NCBI RefSeq assembly: GCF_003014475.1
Contig: NZ_PYGJ01000017.1
Coordinates: forward strand, 43,793 to 107,792
Direction of reading: 5' to 3'
Source of the DNA: Shimia abyssi
GTDB taxonomy: Bacteria > Pseudomonadota > Alphaproteobacteria > Rhodobacterales > Rhodobacteraceae
Length of the DNA: 64,000 nt
Notes under the pieces: generated by a model
What the model was told of the DNA's origin: nothing
Database searches by the model: none
The model's input: the letters and a program-made list of their open reading frames with translations, nothing else
Translations under genes and position numbers: made by a program
Shown: piece after piece, positions 36,666 to 45,055 of the stretch
Layout of the letters: every line of letters starts with the position of its first letter
Numbering within the stretch: position 1 is the first letter of the stretch

Positions 36666-37538
36666 ATGGCAGATCTGACAAGCGGCGTGGATGAAATGCG
36701 CGCGGACTATTTGGCGCTGACGCGGCGCAAGCGGATGATGGACGGCATTCTGCTAGCCATCTTTGTGGCGCTGATGGTGTCGGGGTTCATGATCGCGGAC
36801 GATCGTAATGCTGGCGGTTTCTGGGATGGTTTGCACCGTGTTTTTGATTTCCCCAAGGAAGTGCTGGGCGAAGCGGTCGAAAAGGTCGGCGCGATGCCCG
36901 CGCATTTTGTAAACTTCCTGCCGTCTTTGCTGGAGACCATCAATATCGCGGCTGTGTCGACATTGCTGGGGGCTATGCTGGCGATGGTCTTGTCGATGAT
37001 GTCCACGAGGGGTATGGCCAAGTGGCCGCGTCTGATCCCGCTGTTTCGCCGGATCATGGATATCATGCGCGCGATGCCTGAGATTGTGATTGCGCTGGTG
37101 CTGATTTTTGTGATGGGCGGAGGGCCGGTTCCGGCGATGGTGGCGATTGCATTCCACACGACCGGCGCGCTGGGCAAGCTGTTTTCAGAGGTGAACGAGA
37201 ACGCGTCTTTGAAGCCGGTTGAGGGATTGCAGTCTGTTGGTGCGAACTGGACCCAGCGCATGATCCTAGGAGTGATGCCACAGGTAAGTCCGAACTATCT
37301 CAGCTACGCTCTGTTGCGCTTGGAAGTGAACATTCGCGCGTCGGCCATCCTTGGCTTTGTGGGCGCGGGCGGCATTGGTTACGAGCTGCGCAACGCGATG
37401 AGCTGGGGCAAAGGGCAATATGACGAAGCAGCAGCGATTTTCCTGCTGTTGTTTGGAACAATTATCGTGGTTGATCAGATGTCGAGTGTTCTGCGTGACC
37501 GTTTGACCCACGGCAAAAAAGAAAAGGTGTCGGCATGA
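36666..37538 (+). CDS. phnE: Phosphonate ABC transporter permease PhnE (first copy)
   Basis: 290 residues from ATG 36666, with GAGAGGGG upstream; the GTG at 36651 overlaps that site. The permease core is clear: LLETINIAAVSTLLGAMLAMVLSMMSTRG, FRRIMDIMRAMPEIVIALVLIFVMGGGPVPAMVAIAFHTTGALGKLFSEVNENA and the EAA loop PVEGLQSVGANWTQRMILGVMPQV. Inner membrane. Its stop overlaps the start of the second permease gene as ATGA. Confidence 0.93.
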   Translation: MADLTSGVDEMRADYLALTRRKRMMDGILLAIFVALMVSGFMIADDRNAGGFWDGLHRVFDFPKEVLGEAVEKVGAMPAHFVNFLPSLLETINIAAVSTLLGAMLAMVLSMMSTRGMAKWPRLIPLFRRIMDIMRAMPEIVIALVLIFVMGGGPVPAMVAIAFHTTGALGKLFSEVNENASLKPVEGLQSVGANWTQRMILGVMPQVSPNYLSYALLRLEVNIRASAILGFVGAGGIGYELRNAMSWGKGQYDEAAAIFLLLFGTIIVVDQMSSVLRDRLTHGKKEKVSA

Positions 37539-38857
37539 CAATGACCGCAATAGACACGGCAACATTGAAACAGCAGTCCGAGGCACTGTTTCAACGCAAG
37601 CGTCTGATGAGCGTTGGTCTGCCCACGTTGGTGCTGGCGTATCTGGTTTATATTTTTTTCAGCTTTGACATTCTAGGGCTGGTGCAAAAACTCGAGGCGG
37701 ACAATGCGCGCGCGCTGGTTGCCGACAGTTACAGCTACAAAACCCACGTTGAGCGAGATAACCGTTCTGGCGCGGTGAACATCGCCATCGAGGGTGAGCG
37801 CAAAGGCGCCTATTCAGAAGGCACCGCCCCCGAGTGGGTGACGCTGGGCGAAGAGACGGTGATCGATCTGGGTGAGGGTCATGTTGTCACCTATGGCGCA
37901 GAGAATTTTGTAAGCTACGAGATACCGGGGTACGGGCGGATCACGGCGCAACCAAGCCGTTCGCAAGGGGTTCAGGCCCAGTTGCCAATGGATGATGCGC
38001 CTGATTGGATCAATGTTTCCAAGAACCGGATGACAGTGACGACCGATGTGGGGCGTCTGACTGTGACCCGCAACCGGACTGAGGTATTTCGGTATTTCAC
38101 TGGCTGGGAGTTGTTCTTTTTCACGCTGGATAGCCCCTATCACGGAGTGGGCTTCGGGGGTGTGATGGCACGTGCGCTAGGTGGCGAAGCATCGGACATC
38201 TGGCAGGATTTTTGGACCAATAAGATGTGGCGCCATCAGGATGTAGCATGGGCTATTTTCGAGACCATTTTGATGGCATTTCTGGGCACGATGGGGGCGG
38301 CCATAATGGCGTTGCCGCTGGCGTTTATGGCGGCGCGCAATTTCTCACCCTTTACAATTGTGCGACAGGTGACGCGGCGGTTCTTTGACTTCTTCCGGGG
38401 CGTTGATGCGCTGATCTGGACAATTGTTCTGGCGCGGGCGTTTGGACCGGGTCCATTAACCGGGGCGCTGGCCATTTTGATCACCGACACCGGCACATTT
38501 GGTAAAGTGTTCTCGGAAGCTTTGGAGAATGTGGACGAAAAGCAGATTGAGGGGATTCAATCGACAGGAGCCAACCCGGTGCAGCGGTATCGATTTGGTG
38601 TGATCCCACAAGTGACGCCGGTGCTGCTGAGCCAAATCCTCTATTTTTTGGAATCCAACACCCGCAGTGCGACGGTTATCGGCGCGATTACGGGGGGCGG
38701 TATCGGGCTGTTACTGACGCAGGCCATGATCACCCAGAAGGATTGGGAAGAGGTGGCCTATTACATCATACTGATCATTCTGATGGTCATGATTATGGAC
38801 TGGTTCTCGGGCTGGCTGCGGCGCAAGTTGATCAAGGGCGATGAGAGCGGGCGCTGA
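37535..38857 (+). CDS. phnE: Phosphonate ABC transporter permease PhnE (second copy, with ~170-residue insertion)
   Basis: 440 residues, about 150 longer than the first copy. After the first membrane helix (LPTLVLAYLVYIFFSFDIL, about residues 30-50) comes a hydrophilic stretch of some 150-170 residues (roughly 55-210) before the permease core resumes with AIFETILMAFLGTMGAAIMALPLAFMAARN. The EAA loop is IEGIQSTGANPVQRYRFGVIPQV. The insertion should face the periplasm given one preceding helix; it is rich in beta-type segments and has no fold I recognise. It pairs with the first PhnE as a heterodimeric channel. Confidence 0.92.
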   Translation: MTMTAIDTATLKQQSEALFQRKRLMSVGLPTLVLAYLVYIFFSFDILGLVQKLEADNARALVADSYSYKTHVERDNRSGAVNIAIEGERKGAYSEGTAPEWVTLGEETVIDLGEGHVVTYGAENFVSYEIPGYGRITAQPSRSQGVQAQLPMDDAPDWINVSKNRMTVTTDVGRLTVTRNRTEVFRYFTGWELFFFTLDSPYHGVGFGGVMARALGGEASDIWQDFWTNKMWRHQDVAWAIFETILMAFLGTMGAAIMALPLAFMAARNFSPFTIVRQVTRRFFDFFRGVDALIWTIVLARAFGPGPLTGALAILITDTGTFGKVFSEALENVDEKQIEGIQSTGANPVQRYRFGVIPQVTPVLLSQILYFLESNTRSATVIGAITGGGIGLLLTQAMITQKDWEEVAYYIILIILMVMIMDWFSGWLRRKLIKGDESGR

Positions 38858-38872
38858 TGCAAAATCCGTTAC

Positions 38873-38983
38873 GTGCTGATGGCGCTGGCGTGGTGGGATT
38901 TGAGCCACGATACTTTGCGCCTGTCGCTGGACTATTTTCGCCGCCTGAGTGCTGAGGCGTTTTTAGAGAAATACGAAGTTTAG
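38873..38983 (+). CDS. Possible small ORF or gene remnant after phnE
   Basis: After the phnE stop an in-frame stretch encodes VLMALAWWDLSHDTLRLSLDYFRRLS plus ten more residues to TAG 38983 (36 residues from GTG 38873). The composition looks protein-like, and its end abuts the stop of the DUF1801 gene on the other strand. No ribosome site is evident and I do not recognise it. It may be the 3' remnant of a lost gene or a coupled small protein. Confidence 0.25.
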   Translation: MLMALAWWDLSHDTLRLSLDYFRRLSAEAFLEKYEV

Positions 38984-39391
38984 TCATTTCTTTAAATGAT
39001 AGGTCAATGCGCTACGGATGAGCGCGCGCAGGGGGGCCTCTGGTGGTGGTTCATTTGTCGAGAAGTGGACACCGCGGTTGCCCTCGATTGTGAAATCGGT
39101 GCTGAATTGCCCGGCGAAATCCGAGATTATCGTGGTTTGACAATGCGCGTAAAGCGCGTAGCCACCGGATTTGGGCAGCCCAAGGCGGATCGTTGAACCG
39201 GACTTGGTCTTTGGGGTGAGGTAGGCCGGTTGGCCCCATTTTAAAGTCTCTTCGAGGTGCCCAACACCCGGTGTTTCAGCGGCGGTTTCAAAGATGAGTT
39301 TGCGCAGGTACATGAGCCTAGCGCGTTCAGCGTCCGGGTAGGCGGCAAAGGCCGCTGCGACGTTGGCGTTTGCGAATTTGGGTGTGTTCAT
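38984..39391 (-). CDS. DUF1801 domain-containing protein
   Basis: 135 residues. YPDAERARLMYLRKLIFETAAETPGVGHLEETLKWGQPAYLT and the later YALYAHCQTTIISDFAGQF match the DUF1801/YdhG-like alpha/beta fold, whose function is unknown. It stands alone on the minus strand between the phnCDEE operon and the phnF-phnM unit. No link to phosphonates is apparent. Confidence 0.75.
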   Translation of the reverse strand: MNTPKFANANVAAAFAAYPDAERARLMYLRKLIFETAAETPGVGHLEETLKWGQPAYLTPKTKSGSTIRLGLPKSGGYALYAHCQTTIISDFAGQFSTDFTIEGNRGVHFSTNEPPPEAPLRALIRSALTYHLKK

Positions 39392-39737
39392 TGGAATAAG
39401 ATAGGCGGGTATTCAGTGACGCGCTAGTGGTTGGGAACGATGAGCGGCCCGTTCCGTCGAGAAGGATGACCCCAATCCCAAGCATATTGTAAAATATGTG
39501 ACGCTTGCTGGCCACTTCGAAAAATTGGCCATGTTGGCGGCTTTGGTGTGCGTCCACGTGAGTGACCGGCCGGAACACTCGGGAGTAGAGGTGATTGGAT
39601 TGAGGCCAGCCCCCACGAGGGCGGGGCGATATCATTGACATCAATGTCCGCCAGCTCTTGCAGAGAAGGGTCAGATGAAATGCGGACGCCCTTAACGAAT
39701 ACCGGTTCTCCCGCGATATGTTACGGATGTATGAAGT
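39392..39737. other. Intergenic region with possible remnant frame
   Basis: About 345 bases between DUF1801 and the phnM-like gene. On the minus strand 39413-39616 is open for 67 residues (with ECSGRSLTWTHTKAANMANF within), without ribosome site or known family. I treat it as non-coding or a decayed fragment. Confidence 0.35.
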
Positions 39738-40919
39738 TCACTCGGCCGCGAGAGAAACCGCAGCTGGCGTAGCAAAGAAGCGGCGCGCTGCCTCGCCAGT
39801 GAGATGGCTGACCTGGCCGCCACAGATGGTCCCTTCGACGTTGCGAGTGCGCGCGTTGACGATGGTCACGTCGGCGCGTTTGCCGTAGTCGAGCGTGCCA
39901 CGATCCGCGAGACCAAGGAGATCGGCAGGATTGCGCGATATCATGTGCCACGCTTTTGGCAAGGTGCACACTCCGTTTTTGACCAGTTGAAACGCTGCAC
40001 GTGCGAGGGCGGGATAGTGATAATCGGAAACCAGCGCATCAACGAGGTCGTCAGCGATTAATGTGCTGGCCGATATGTTGCCGGATTGGCTGCCGCCGCG
40101 CACGACGTTGGGTGCACCCATGATCACGGGATCGTTGATGGCCTTAGCGAGCGCCGCAGGGGAGCGTGCCGTAGGAAATTCGCAGATGCGCGCACCAAGG
40201 GTCGAAAAGCGTTCGCGTGTGTCACCATCGGGGTCGTCGTGGGATCCGTAGGTGACACCAAGTTCGTCAAAGCGTTCTGCGAGTGTGCACAGAAAGCGCG
40301 GCACACGCGGTGTTTGTTCCCAAGCCGTACGCACGACGGCCATATGCTGATCTGGTGTGCGCCCTGACTTATTGGCCCAGGCGGCGATGTCTTCTGGGCG
40401 GGCGCGAGAAAGGTGCAATGCTTCGTCGATGTGGTTGTTGAAGATAACGTAGTCGATGCCGTATTTTTTGACCGTTTCCAAAAGACGCTCTGCGGTGTCG
40501 ACGGTGTGCGTTTCGCAGCGGATCTGCACACGCAGGTCAGTCACGCATTGCGCGCGGTATGCGTCCAGCGCGCTGAGCAGGTTCTCGGCAAAATCGGGGC
40601 TTCGATGGCCGCCTTCCCAGCTCCAGCTCTGCGCGAGCCATGCGGTTGTTATTCCGTTGGTAGCTGCATCACGATCCGTGGCGCAAAGGGCCATGTCCAG
40701 CGGGAAGGGCGCGGACGGGCGCGGCGCGACATGCCGCTCAAAAGCGTCACCGTGCAGATCTATGATGCCGGGAAGAAGATAGTAGCCAGCGAGATTTACC
40801 TCGGGGAGGGGCCCCTTGGAGATACGGCCCTGTTCGAGAACTAGCGAGCGCGCCTGCATTTCGCCGTCGCGCAGGACAGTTGCGCCCGTAAGGCGCAAGG
40901 AAAGCTTGGGGTTGGACAT
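39738..40919 (-). CDS. phnM: PhnM-type amidohydrolase, divergent paralogue
   Basis: 393 residues from ATG 40919 (the TTG 12 bases upstream is less likely). It is a member of the amidohydrolase superfamily, as shown by GYYLLPGIIDLHGDAFERHVAPRP (first metal motif), a central IFNNHIDEALHL, VTYGSHDDPD (metal His-Asp), PNVVRGGSQSGN and GLADRGTLDYGKRADVTIVN. PhnM hydrolyses alpha-D-ribose 1-methylphosphonate 5-triphosphate to the 5-monophosphate and PPi. It differs from the second copy at 47814 (LHGDAFERH against LHTDNLERH, and no SLMDHTPGQRQ segment), so it belongs to another subfamily. It is transcribed with phnF, 88 bases upstream. Confidence 0.83.
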   Translation of the reverse strand: MSNPKLSLRLTGATVLRDGEMQARSLVLEQGRISKGPLPEVNLAGYYLLPGIIDLHGDAFERHVAPRPSAPFPLDMALCATDRDAATNGITTAWLAQSWSWEGGHRSPDFAENLLSALDAYRAQCVTDLRVQIRCETHTVDTAERLLETVKKYGIDYVIFNNHIDEALHLSRARPEDIAAWANKSGRTPDQHMAVVRTAWEQTPRVPRFLCTLAERFDELGVTYGSHDDPDGDTRERFSTLGARICEFPTARSPAALAKAINDPVIMGAPNVVRGGSQSGNISASTLIADDLVDALVSDYHYPALARAAFQLVKNGVCTLPKAWHMISRNPADLLGLADRGTLDYGKRADVTIVNARTRNVEGTICGGQVSHLTGEAARRFFATPAAVSLAAE

Positions 40920-41007
40920 GGGTCTGCTCAATCAAGGGTTTTGCCCAGTCGGTATCGCGGAATTGTGTCGCGCCCATGAACCTTGCGCGACGGCGCGGTT
41001 AAAATTC

Positions 41008-41721
41008 TCAGTCCTCGTCAGTTAGCGTGAGCGTCACTCGTTCAGCGGCGAACCAAGTGGTTCCGAATTCGATCGGCGTGCCACTTGCATCAATATTAAC
41101 ACCGACGGTACGCAGAACCGGGGCGCTCTCTGAAAGCCGGAGGTGCAAGGCTTGGATGGCTGTGGCGCGCCGAGCTGTGAGGCGGGTTGAGGCGCGCGTG
41201 TAGTCAGCCACGCCGTATTCAGCGAGTGCCGCGGTCACCGAGCGAAGGTGAGAGAGGCGTTTAGGCAGGTTGGGAAACCGAGCAGCTGGAAAGACGCTGC
41301 GAAAGACGGCAATTGGATTTCCGTCTGCGAGCGAGAGACCTTCGTAGACGTGGACGTTTTCCGTGGCTGCGAGCGCGAGCGCCTCAAATTCTGCGGTGTC
41401 GGGTTTTCGGGTTTCGAGATGCAGGATCTCTTTGCCCGGTAAACGGCCAGCCTGTTTAAGGTTTTGGTGGAAGCGGACGCGCTTGCCAATGGGATAATCT
41501 GTCGGAACCTGTGCCACAAAAACACCTGCGCCTCGGCGAGCATGGACGAGATTTTCCTGAGCCATGGCTTTGAGCGCGTGGCGCACGGTGTGGCGGTTTA
41601 CACCGAAACGAGAGGCCAGTTCCGCTTCGGTCGGGAGCTTGTCGCTGGGGGCATAGCGACCGGACGATATATCGTCGGTCAGGGTTGTCGCAATGGACTT
41701 CCAGATTGGAGTGCGCGCCAT
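41008..41721 (-). CDS. phnF: PhnF, GntR/HutC-family regulator of phosphonate genes
   Basis: 237 residues. The winged helix (WKSIATTLTDDISSGRYAPSDKLPTEAELASRFGVNRHTVRHALKAMAQENLVHARRGAGVFV) is followed by a UTRA effector domain (about 90-235; VYEGLSLADGNPIAVFRSVFPAARFPNL). It is divergent from phnG with about 100 bases between, as in many C-P lyase loci. It probably represses the phn operon by binding the inverted repeat at 41777-41806. Confidence 0.9.
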   Translation of the reverse strand: MARTPIWKSIATTLTDDISSGRYAPSDKLPTEAELASRFGVNRHTVRHALKAMAQENLVHARRGAGVFVAQVPTDYPIGKRVRFHQNLKQAGRLPGKEILHLETRKPDTAEFEALALAATENVHVYEGLSLADGNPIAVFRSVFPAARFPNLPKRLSHLRSVTAALAEYGVADYTRASTRLTARRATAIQALHLRLSESAPVLRTVGVNIDASGTPIEFGTTWFAAERVTLTLTDED

Positions 41722-41742
41722 GTCATGAAACTTTCATCAGGG
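41721..41742 (+). promoter_or_regulatory. Pho-box-like repeat in the phnF/phnG divergent promoter
   Basis: TGTCATGAAAC followed directly by TTTCATCAGGG gives two 11-bp units of the PhoB type, about 80 bases upstream of phnG and touching the phnF start codon. It shares TCATGAAACTTT with the site at 34765 upstream of phnC. Confidence 0.55.
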
Positions 41743-41776
41743 AATCCTTGCCGTACGCGGGCTGGATCGGTAACAA

Positions 41777-41806
41777 TTTGTCTAGTTGTATAGTAATGTA
41801 GACAAA
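41777..41806. promoter_or_regulatory. Candidate PhnF operator
   Basis: TTTGTCTA (41777-41784) and TAGACAAA (41799-41806) are exact inverted arms 14 bases apart; TTGTATAG sits between. HutC-subfamily GntR proteins bind palindromes of the GTATAGAC kind. It lies 17 bases before the phnG start, where binding would block transcription or translation initiation. Confidence 0.5.
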
Positions 41807-41822
41807 TCGACAAGGTGTCTAG

Positions 41823-42269
41823 ATGACCGTGGAATTAGATCGCCGGGGATGGATGTCCCTTTTGGCAAAAGCGCCGATGGCTGAGCTAGCACCGCTTTGG
41901 CGGGCATTAAACATGTCGCCAGAATTTCAGTGGCTACGCGCACCAGAGGTCGGCGCGACTATGGTTCGTGGTCGTATGGGAGGCACTGGCGCTCCGTTCA
42001 ATCTGGGTGAGATGACGATTACGCGCTGCTCGTTGCAGTTGGATGATGGCGTGGTGGGTCATGGATACGTGCAGGGGCGCGACAAGGAGAAAGCACGGAT
42101 GGCGGCGCTTGTGGATGCGTTGATGCAAGGCGAGATGGCTGACCGGGTGTGCCGGGACGTTTTGGTGCCGCTTGCGGGTGCATTTAGAGATGCAAAAGCG
42201 GAACGTGCGGCAAAGGCGGCGGCGACCAAAGTGGATTTCTTTACCATGGTGCGGGGAGAGGACAAATGA
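41823..42269 (+). CDS. phnG: C-P lyase subunit PhnG
   Basis: 148 residues. RRGWMSLLAKAPMAELAPLWRAL and MVRGRMGGTGAPFNLGEMTITRCSLQLDDGVVGHGYVQGRDKEKARMAALVDALMQ are typical of PhnG. PhnG, H, I and J form the core complex that handles ribosylation of the phosphonate with ATP and C-P bond cleavage. First gene of the operon; its stop overlaps phnH as ATGA. Confidence 0.93.
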   Translation: MTVELDRRGWMSLLAKAPMAELAPLWRALNMSPEFQWLRAPEVGATMVRGRMGGTGAPFNLGEMTITRCSLQLDDGVVGHGYVQGRDKEKARMAALVDALMQGEMADRVCRDVLVPLAGAFRDAKAERAAKAAATKVDFFTMVRGEDK

Positions 42270-42835
42270 ACGCTGACGCATTGAAAGGTGGGTTTGCGAA
42301 TGCACCGGTAGGTGCGGCGCACGGGTTTCGCGCAGCGATGAATGCAATGGCGCGGCCCGGTAAGATTGAGGTCGTTGCCGGGGCTGTTCCACCTGCGCCG
42401 ATGTCGGCTGCGGCGGGGGTTCTGCTGTTAACCTTGTGCGACCCTGAAACGCCGGTTTATCTGGCCGGTGCGCATGATTGCGAGGCGGTTCGACAGTGGA
42501 TTGCGTTTCATGTGGGCGCACCGCTCATCCGCCCTGAGCGGGCGGTCTTCGCTCTGGGGACGTGGGACGCGTTGGCGCCACTGGATCAGTTCGCGATTGG
42601 AACGGCTGAGTATCCGGATCGATCAGCGACTGTAATCGTTGAGCAGCTGGAATTGGTGGCAGAGGGCGCTGTTTTGCGCGGCCCCGGCATCAAGGATACG
42701 GCGCGTTTGGGACTGCCGGATGTGTCTGTTTTTCAGCGGAATGCAATGATGTTTCCGCTGGGGTTGGATTTCTTTTTCACAGCTAAGGATCGTTTGGTGG
42801 CATTGCCGCGCACAACCAAGGTGGAGGCGGGCTGA
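42266..42835 (+). CDS. phnH: C-P lyase subunit PhnH
   Basis: 189 residues. FRAAMNAMARPGKIEVV near the N-terminus and ELVAEGAVLRGPGIKDTARLGLPDV with QRNAMMFPLGLDFFFTAKDRLVALPRTT are hallmarks of PhnH, a structural subunit related in fold to PLP transferases. It overlaps phnG by four bases and phnI by one base (TGATG). Confidence 0.94.
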   Translation: MNADALKGGFANAPVGAAHGFRAAMNAMARPGKIEVVAGAVPPAPMSAAAGVLLLTLCDPETPVYLAGAHDCEAVRQWIAFHVGAPLIRPERAVFALGTWDALAPLDQFAIGTAEYPDRSATVIVEQLELVAEGAVLRGPGIKDTARLGLPDVSVFQRNAMMFPLGLDFFFTAKDRLVALPRTTKVEAG

Positions 42836-43965
42836 TGTATGTAGCGGTAAAGGGCGGAGAGCGTGCGATTGATAATGCCCATGCATGGCTGGCCGAAGAG
42901 CGGCGTGGCGATCTGGATGTCGCCGAATTGTCGGTGGCTCAGATCCGTGAGCAGCTGAGGCTGGCGGTGAACCGGGTCATGGGGGAGGGGTCGCTCTATG
43001 ATCCTGATCTGGCCGCGCTGGCGATAAAGCAGGCGCGCGGTGACATGATCGAGGCGATTTTCCTGATCCGCGCCTATCGGACAACGCTGCCGCGGTTTGG
43101 CCATTCCGAGCCGGTGGATACTGGTGCGATGGCTTGTGATCGGCGCGTGTCTGCGACGTTTAAGGATGCGCCGGGTGGGCAGATTTTGGGCCCGACATTT
43201 GACTATACGCATCGGTTATTGGATTTCAAACTGGCCGCAGAAGGTGACGTTCCGGAGGCGGCGGTGGGCACGCCGAGAGCGGAGCCAACGCCGCATATCA
43301 CGGAATTTCTCAATCAGGAGGGGCTTATTCAGGCCGAGCCGGAGAGCGAAGCGACGCCGGGAGATTTGACGCGGGAGCCGCTGGAGTTGCCATCAAACCG
43401 CCCGCTGCGATTGCAGGCGCTGACACGGGGCGATGAAGGGTTTGTGCTGTCCATGGCCTATTCAACGCAGCGTGGTTATGCGCGTAACCATGCCTTTGTG
43501 GGCGAATTGCGGATTGGCAAAGTGGCTGTTGAGATGGATATCCCGGAACTGGGATTTGCAATTGAGGTGGGTGAAATCGAATTGACCGAATGTGAGACGG
43601 TCAATCAGTTTCAGGGCAGCAAGACCGAGCCGCCTCAGTTTACACGCGGTTATGGGCTGGTGTTTGGTCAGTCCGAGCGCAAGGCGATTTCCATGGCGCT
43701 TGTGGATCGGGCGCTGCGTTGGAAAGAGCTGGGCGAGGACGATATGAGCGCCCCGGCGCAGGATGAAGAATTTGTGCTGTATCACAGCGACAATATTCAG
43801 GCGACCGGGTTTCTGGAGCATATCAAGCTGCCCCATTACGTGGATTTCCAATCTGAGCTGGAGCTGATCCGTAAGTTGCGGCGTGAGGCGGAAGCCGCAG
43901 CCCAGCCGGGTGACGCAAAGTCGAGAGATGACGCCTCCGCGACCTCTCCGGAGGCCGCGGAATGA
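42835..43965 (+). CDS. phnI: C-P lyase subunit PhnI
   Basis: 376 residues. MYVAVKGGERAIDNAHAWLAEERRGD at the start, FLIRAYRTTLPRFG, MACDRRVSATFKDAPGGQILGPTFDYTHRLLDF and LPHYVDFQSELELIRKLR are conserved. PhnI is the nucleosidase-like subunit that, with PhnG/H/L, joins the phosphonate to ribose of ATP releasing adenine. Between its stop and phnJ lies an unusual 178-base gap, which holds a small antisense gene. Confidence 0.94.
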   Translation: MYVAVKGGERAIDNAHAWLAEERRGDLDVAELSVAQIREQLRLAVNRVMGEGSLYDPDLAALAIKQARGDMIEAIFLIRAYRTTLPRFGHSEPVDTGAMACDRRVSATFKDAPGGQILGPTFDYTHRLLDFKLAAEGDVPEAAVGTPRAEPTPHITEFLNQEGLIQAEPESEATPGDLTREPLELPSNRPLRLQALTRGDEGFVLSMAYSTQRGYARNHAFVGELRIGKVAVEMDIPELGFAIEVGEIELTECETVNQFQGSKTEPPQFTRGYGLVFGQSERKAISMALVDRALRWKELGEDDMSAPAQDEEFVLYHSDNIQATGFLEHIKLPHYVDFQSELELIRKLRREAEAAAQPGDAKSRDDASATSPEAAE

Positions 43966-43985
43966 CGTCGATATTAGATAGGGAT

Positions 43986-44078
43986 TTAGCTGTCCTCTTG
44001 GGTGCTGCGCTGGTGCATGACCTTGGCGATGAGGCCAAGGCAGAACACAACAAGCAGCGCGTTTGTCACAGTAAACAT
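43986..44078 (-). CDS. Small single-pass membrane protein, antisense between phnI and phnJ
   Basis: 30 residues: it begins MFTVTNALLVVFCLGLIAKV and ends MHQRSTQEDS. On the minus strand GGAGG stands seven bases before ATG 44078, one of the best ribosome sites in the window. A hydrophobic helix of about 16 residues (about 5-20) is followed by a positively then negatively charged tail, the usual layout of a bacterial small membrane protein with its C-terminus in the cytoplasm. It lies opposite to an otherwise collinear operon. I recognise no family. The evidence is the ribosome site, amphipathic layout and clean placement in the only large gap of the operon; there is no homology evidence. Confidence 0.6.
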   Translation of the reverse strand: MFTVTNALLVVFCLGLIAKVMHQRSTQEDS

Positions 44079-44143
44079 GGCGGTTCCTCCGTTTTGTTTC
44101 AGGGTCGGGTGTTGAGCAGATACTGCAAAAAAGGGGCAACAAG

Positions 44144-45055
44144 ATGTTGGATCTGAGTGCAAAATCGCCAGAAAATGCCGCTGAAATGTCGGAATATAAT
44201 TTTGCCTATCTGGATGAGCAGACCAAGCGCATGATCCGGCGCGCCATTCTGAAAGGGTTGGCGATACCGGGATATCAGGTGCCATTTGCCAGCCGCGAGA
44301 TGCCAATGCCCTATGGCTGGGGTACGGGTGGCGTGCAAGTGAGCGCGGCGACGTTGACACCAGAAGATACGTTGAAGGTGATCGACCAAGGTGCGGATGA
44401 CACGACCAATGCGGTGTCGATCCGCAAGTTTTTCGAGAAGACGGCGGGGGTTGCGACGACGGAAGAGACCAGTGATGCGAGCCTCATTCAGACAAGGCAT
44501 CGGATTCCGGAAACTGAGCTGAGTGAAGACCAAATATTGGTCTATCAGGTTCCGATCCCAGAGCCGTTGCGATTTCTGGAACCGAGCGAGGTGGAAACGC
44601 GCAAGATGCACAGTCTTGAAGAATATGGGCTCATGCATGTGAAGCTGTATGAAGACATTGCCAAGCACGGTGCGATTGCGACGGCCTATGCATATCCGGT
44701 CAAGGTGGAGGGGCGCTATGTGATGGACCCGAGCCCGATCCCGAAATTTGACAACCCCAAGATGGAAATGGCGGCGATTCAGCTGTTTGGCGCGGGGCGC
44801 GAACAGCGGATCTATGCGTTGCCGCCCTATACGAAAGTTGTGAGTCTGGATTTCGACGATTACCCGTTTGAGGCCAGCAAGGCGGACCATGCCTGTGACA
44901 TGTGCGGGGCCGAAGAAAGTTATCTGGATGAGGTGATCATGGATGATGCGGGCAACCGGATGTTTGTGTGTTCAGACACGGATTATTGCGCTGGGCGGCG
45001 CGCAGCGGGCCATGTTGGCGCGCAGGCTGTGGCAGACCGGGAGATTGGGCAATGA
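44144..45055 (+). CDS. phnJ: C-P lyase catalytic subunit PhnJ
   Basis: 303 residues. Four cysteines, Cys251, Cys254, Cys276 and Cys282, have the exact spacing C-x2-C-x21-C-x5-C known for PhnJ, where three bind the [4Fe-4S] cluster and the last forms the thiyl radical. FAYLDEQTKRMIRRAILKGLAIPGYQVPFASREMPMPYGWGTGG is the canonical N-terminus. It uses SAM-derived radicals to split the C-P bond of ribosyl phosphonate 5-phosphate, releasing the alkane. Its stop overlaps phnK as ATGA. Confidence 0.96.
   Translation: MLDLSAKSPENAAEMSEYNFAYLDEQTKRMIRRAILKGLAIPGYQVPFASREMPMPYGWGTGGVQVSAATLTPEDTLKVIDQGADDTTNAVSIRKFFEKTAGVATTEETSDASLIQTRHRIPETELSEDQILVYQVPIPEPLRFLEPSEVETRKMHSLEEYGLMHVKLYEDIAKHGAIATAYAYPVKVEGRYVMDPSPIPKFDNPKMEMAAIQLFGAGREQRIYALPPYTKVVSLDFDDYPFEASKADHACDMCGAEESYLDEVIMDDAGNRMFVCSDTDYCAGRRAAGHVGAQAVADREIGQ

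Noticed and set aside
43962..44156. 64-codon plus-strand frame between phnI and phnJ, overlapping phnI as ATGA
   Set aside because: It lacks a ribosome site, is not protein-like in composition and runs into phnJ, while the antisense frame at 43986-44078 has a strong GGAGG site and a membrane helix. Not fully excluded.
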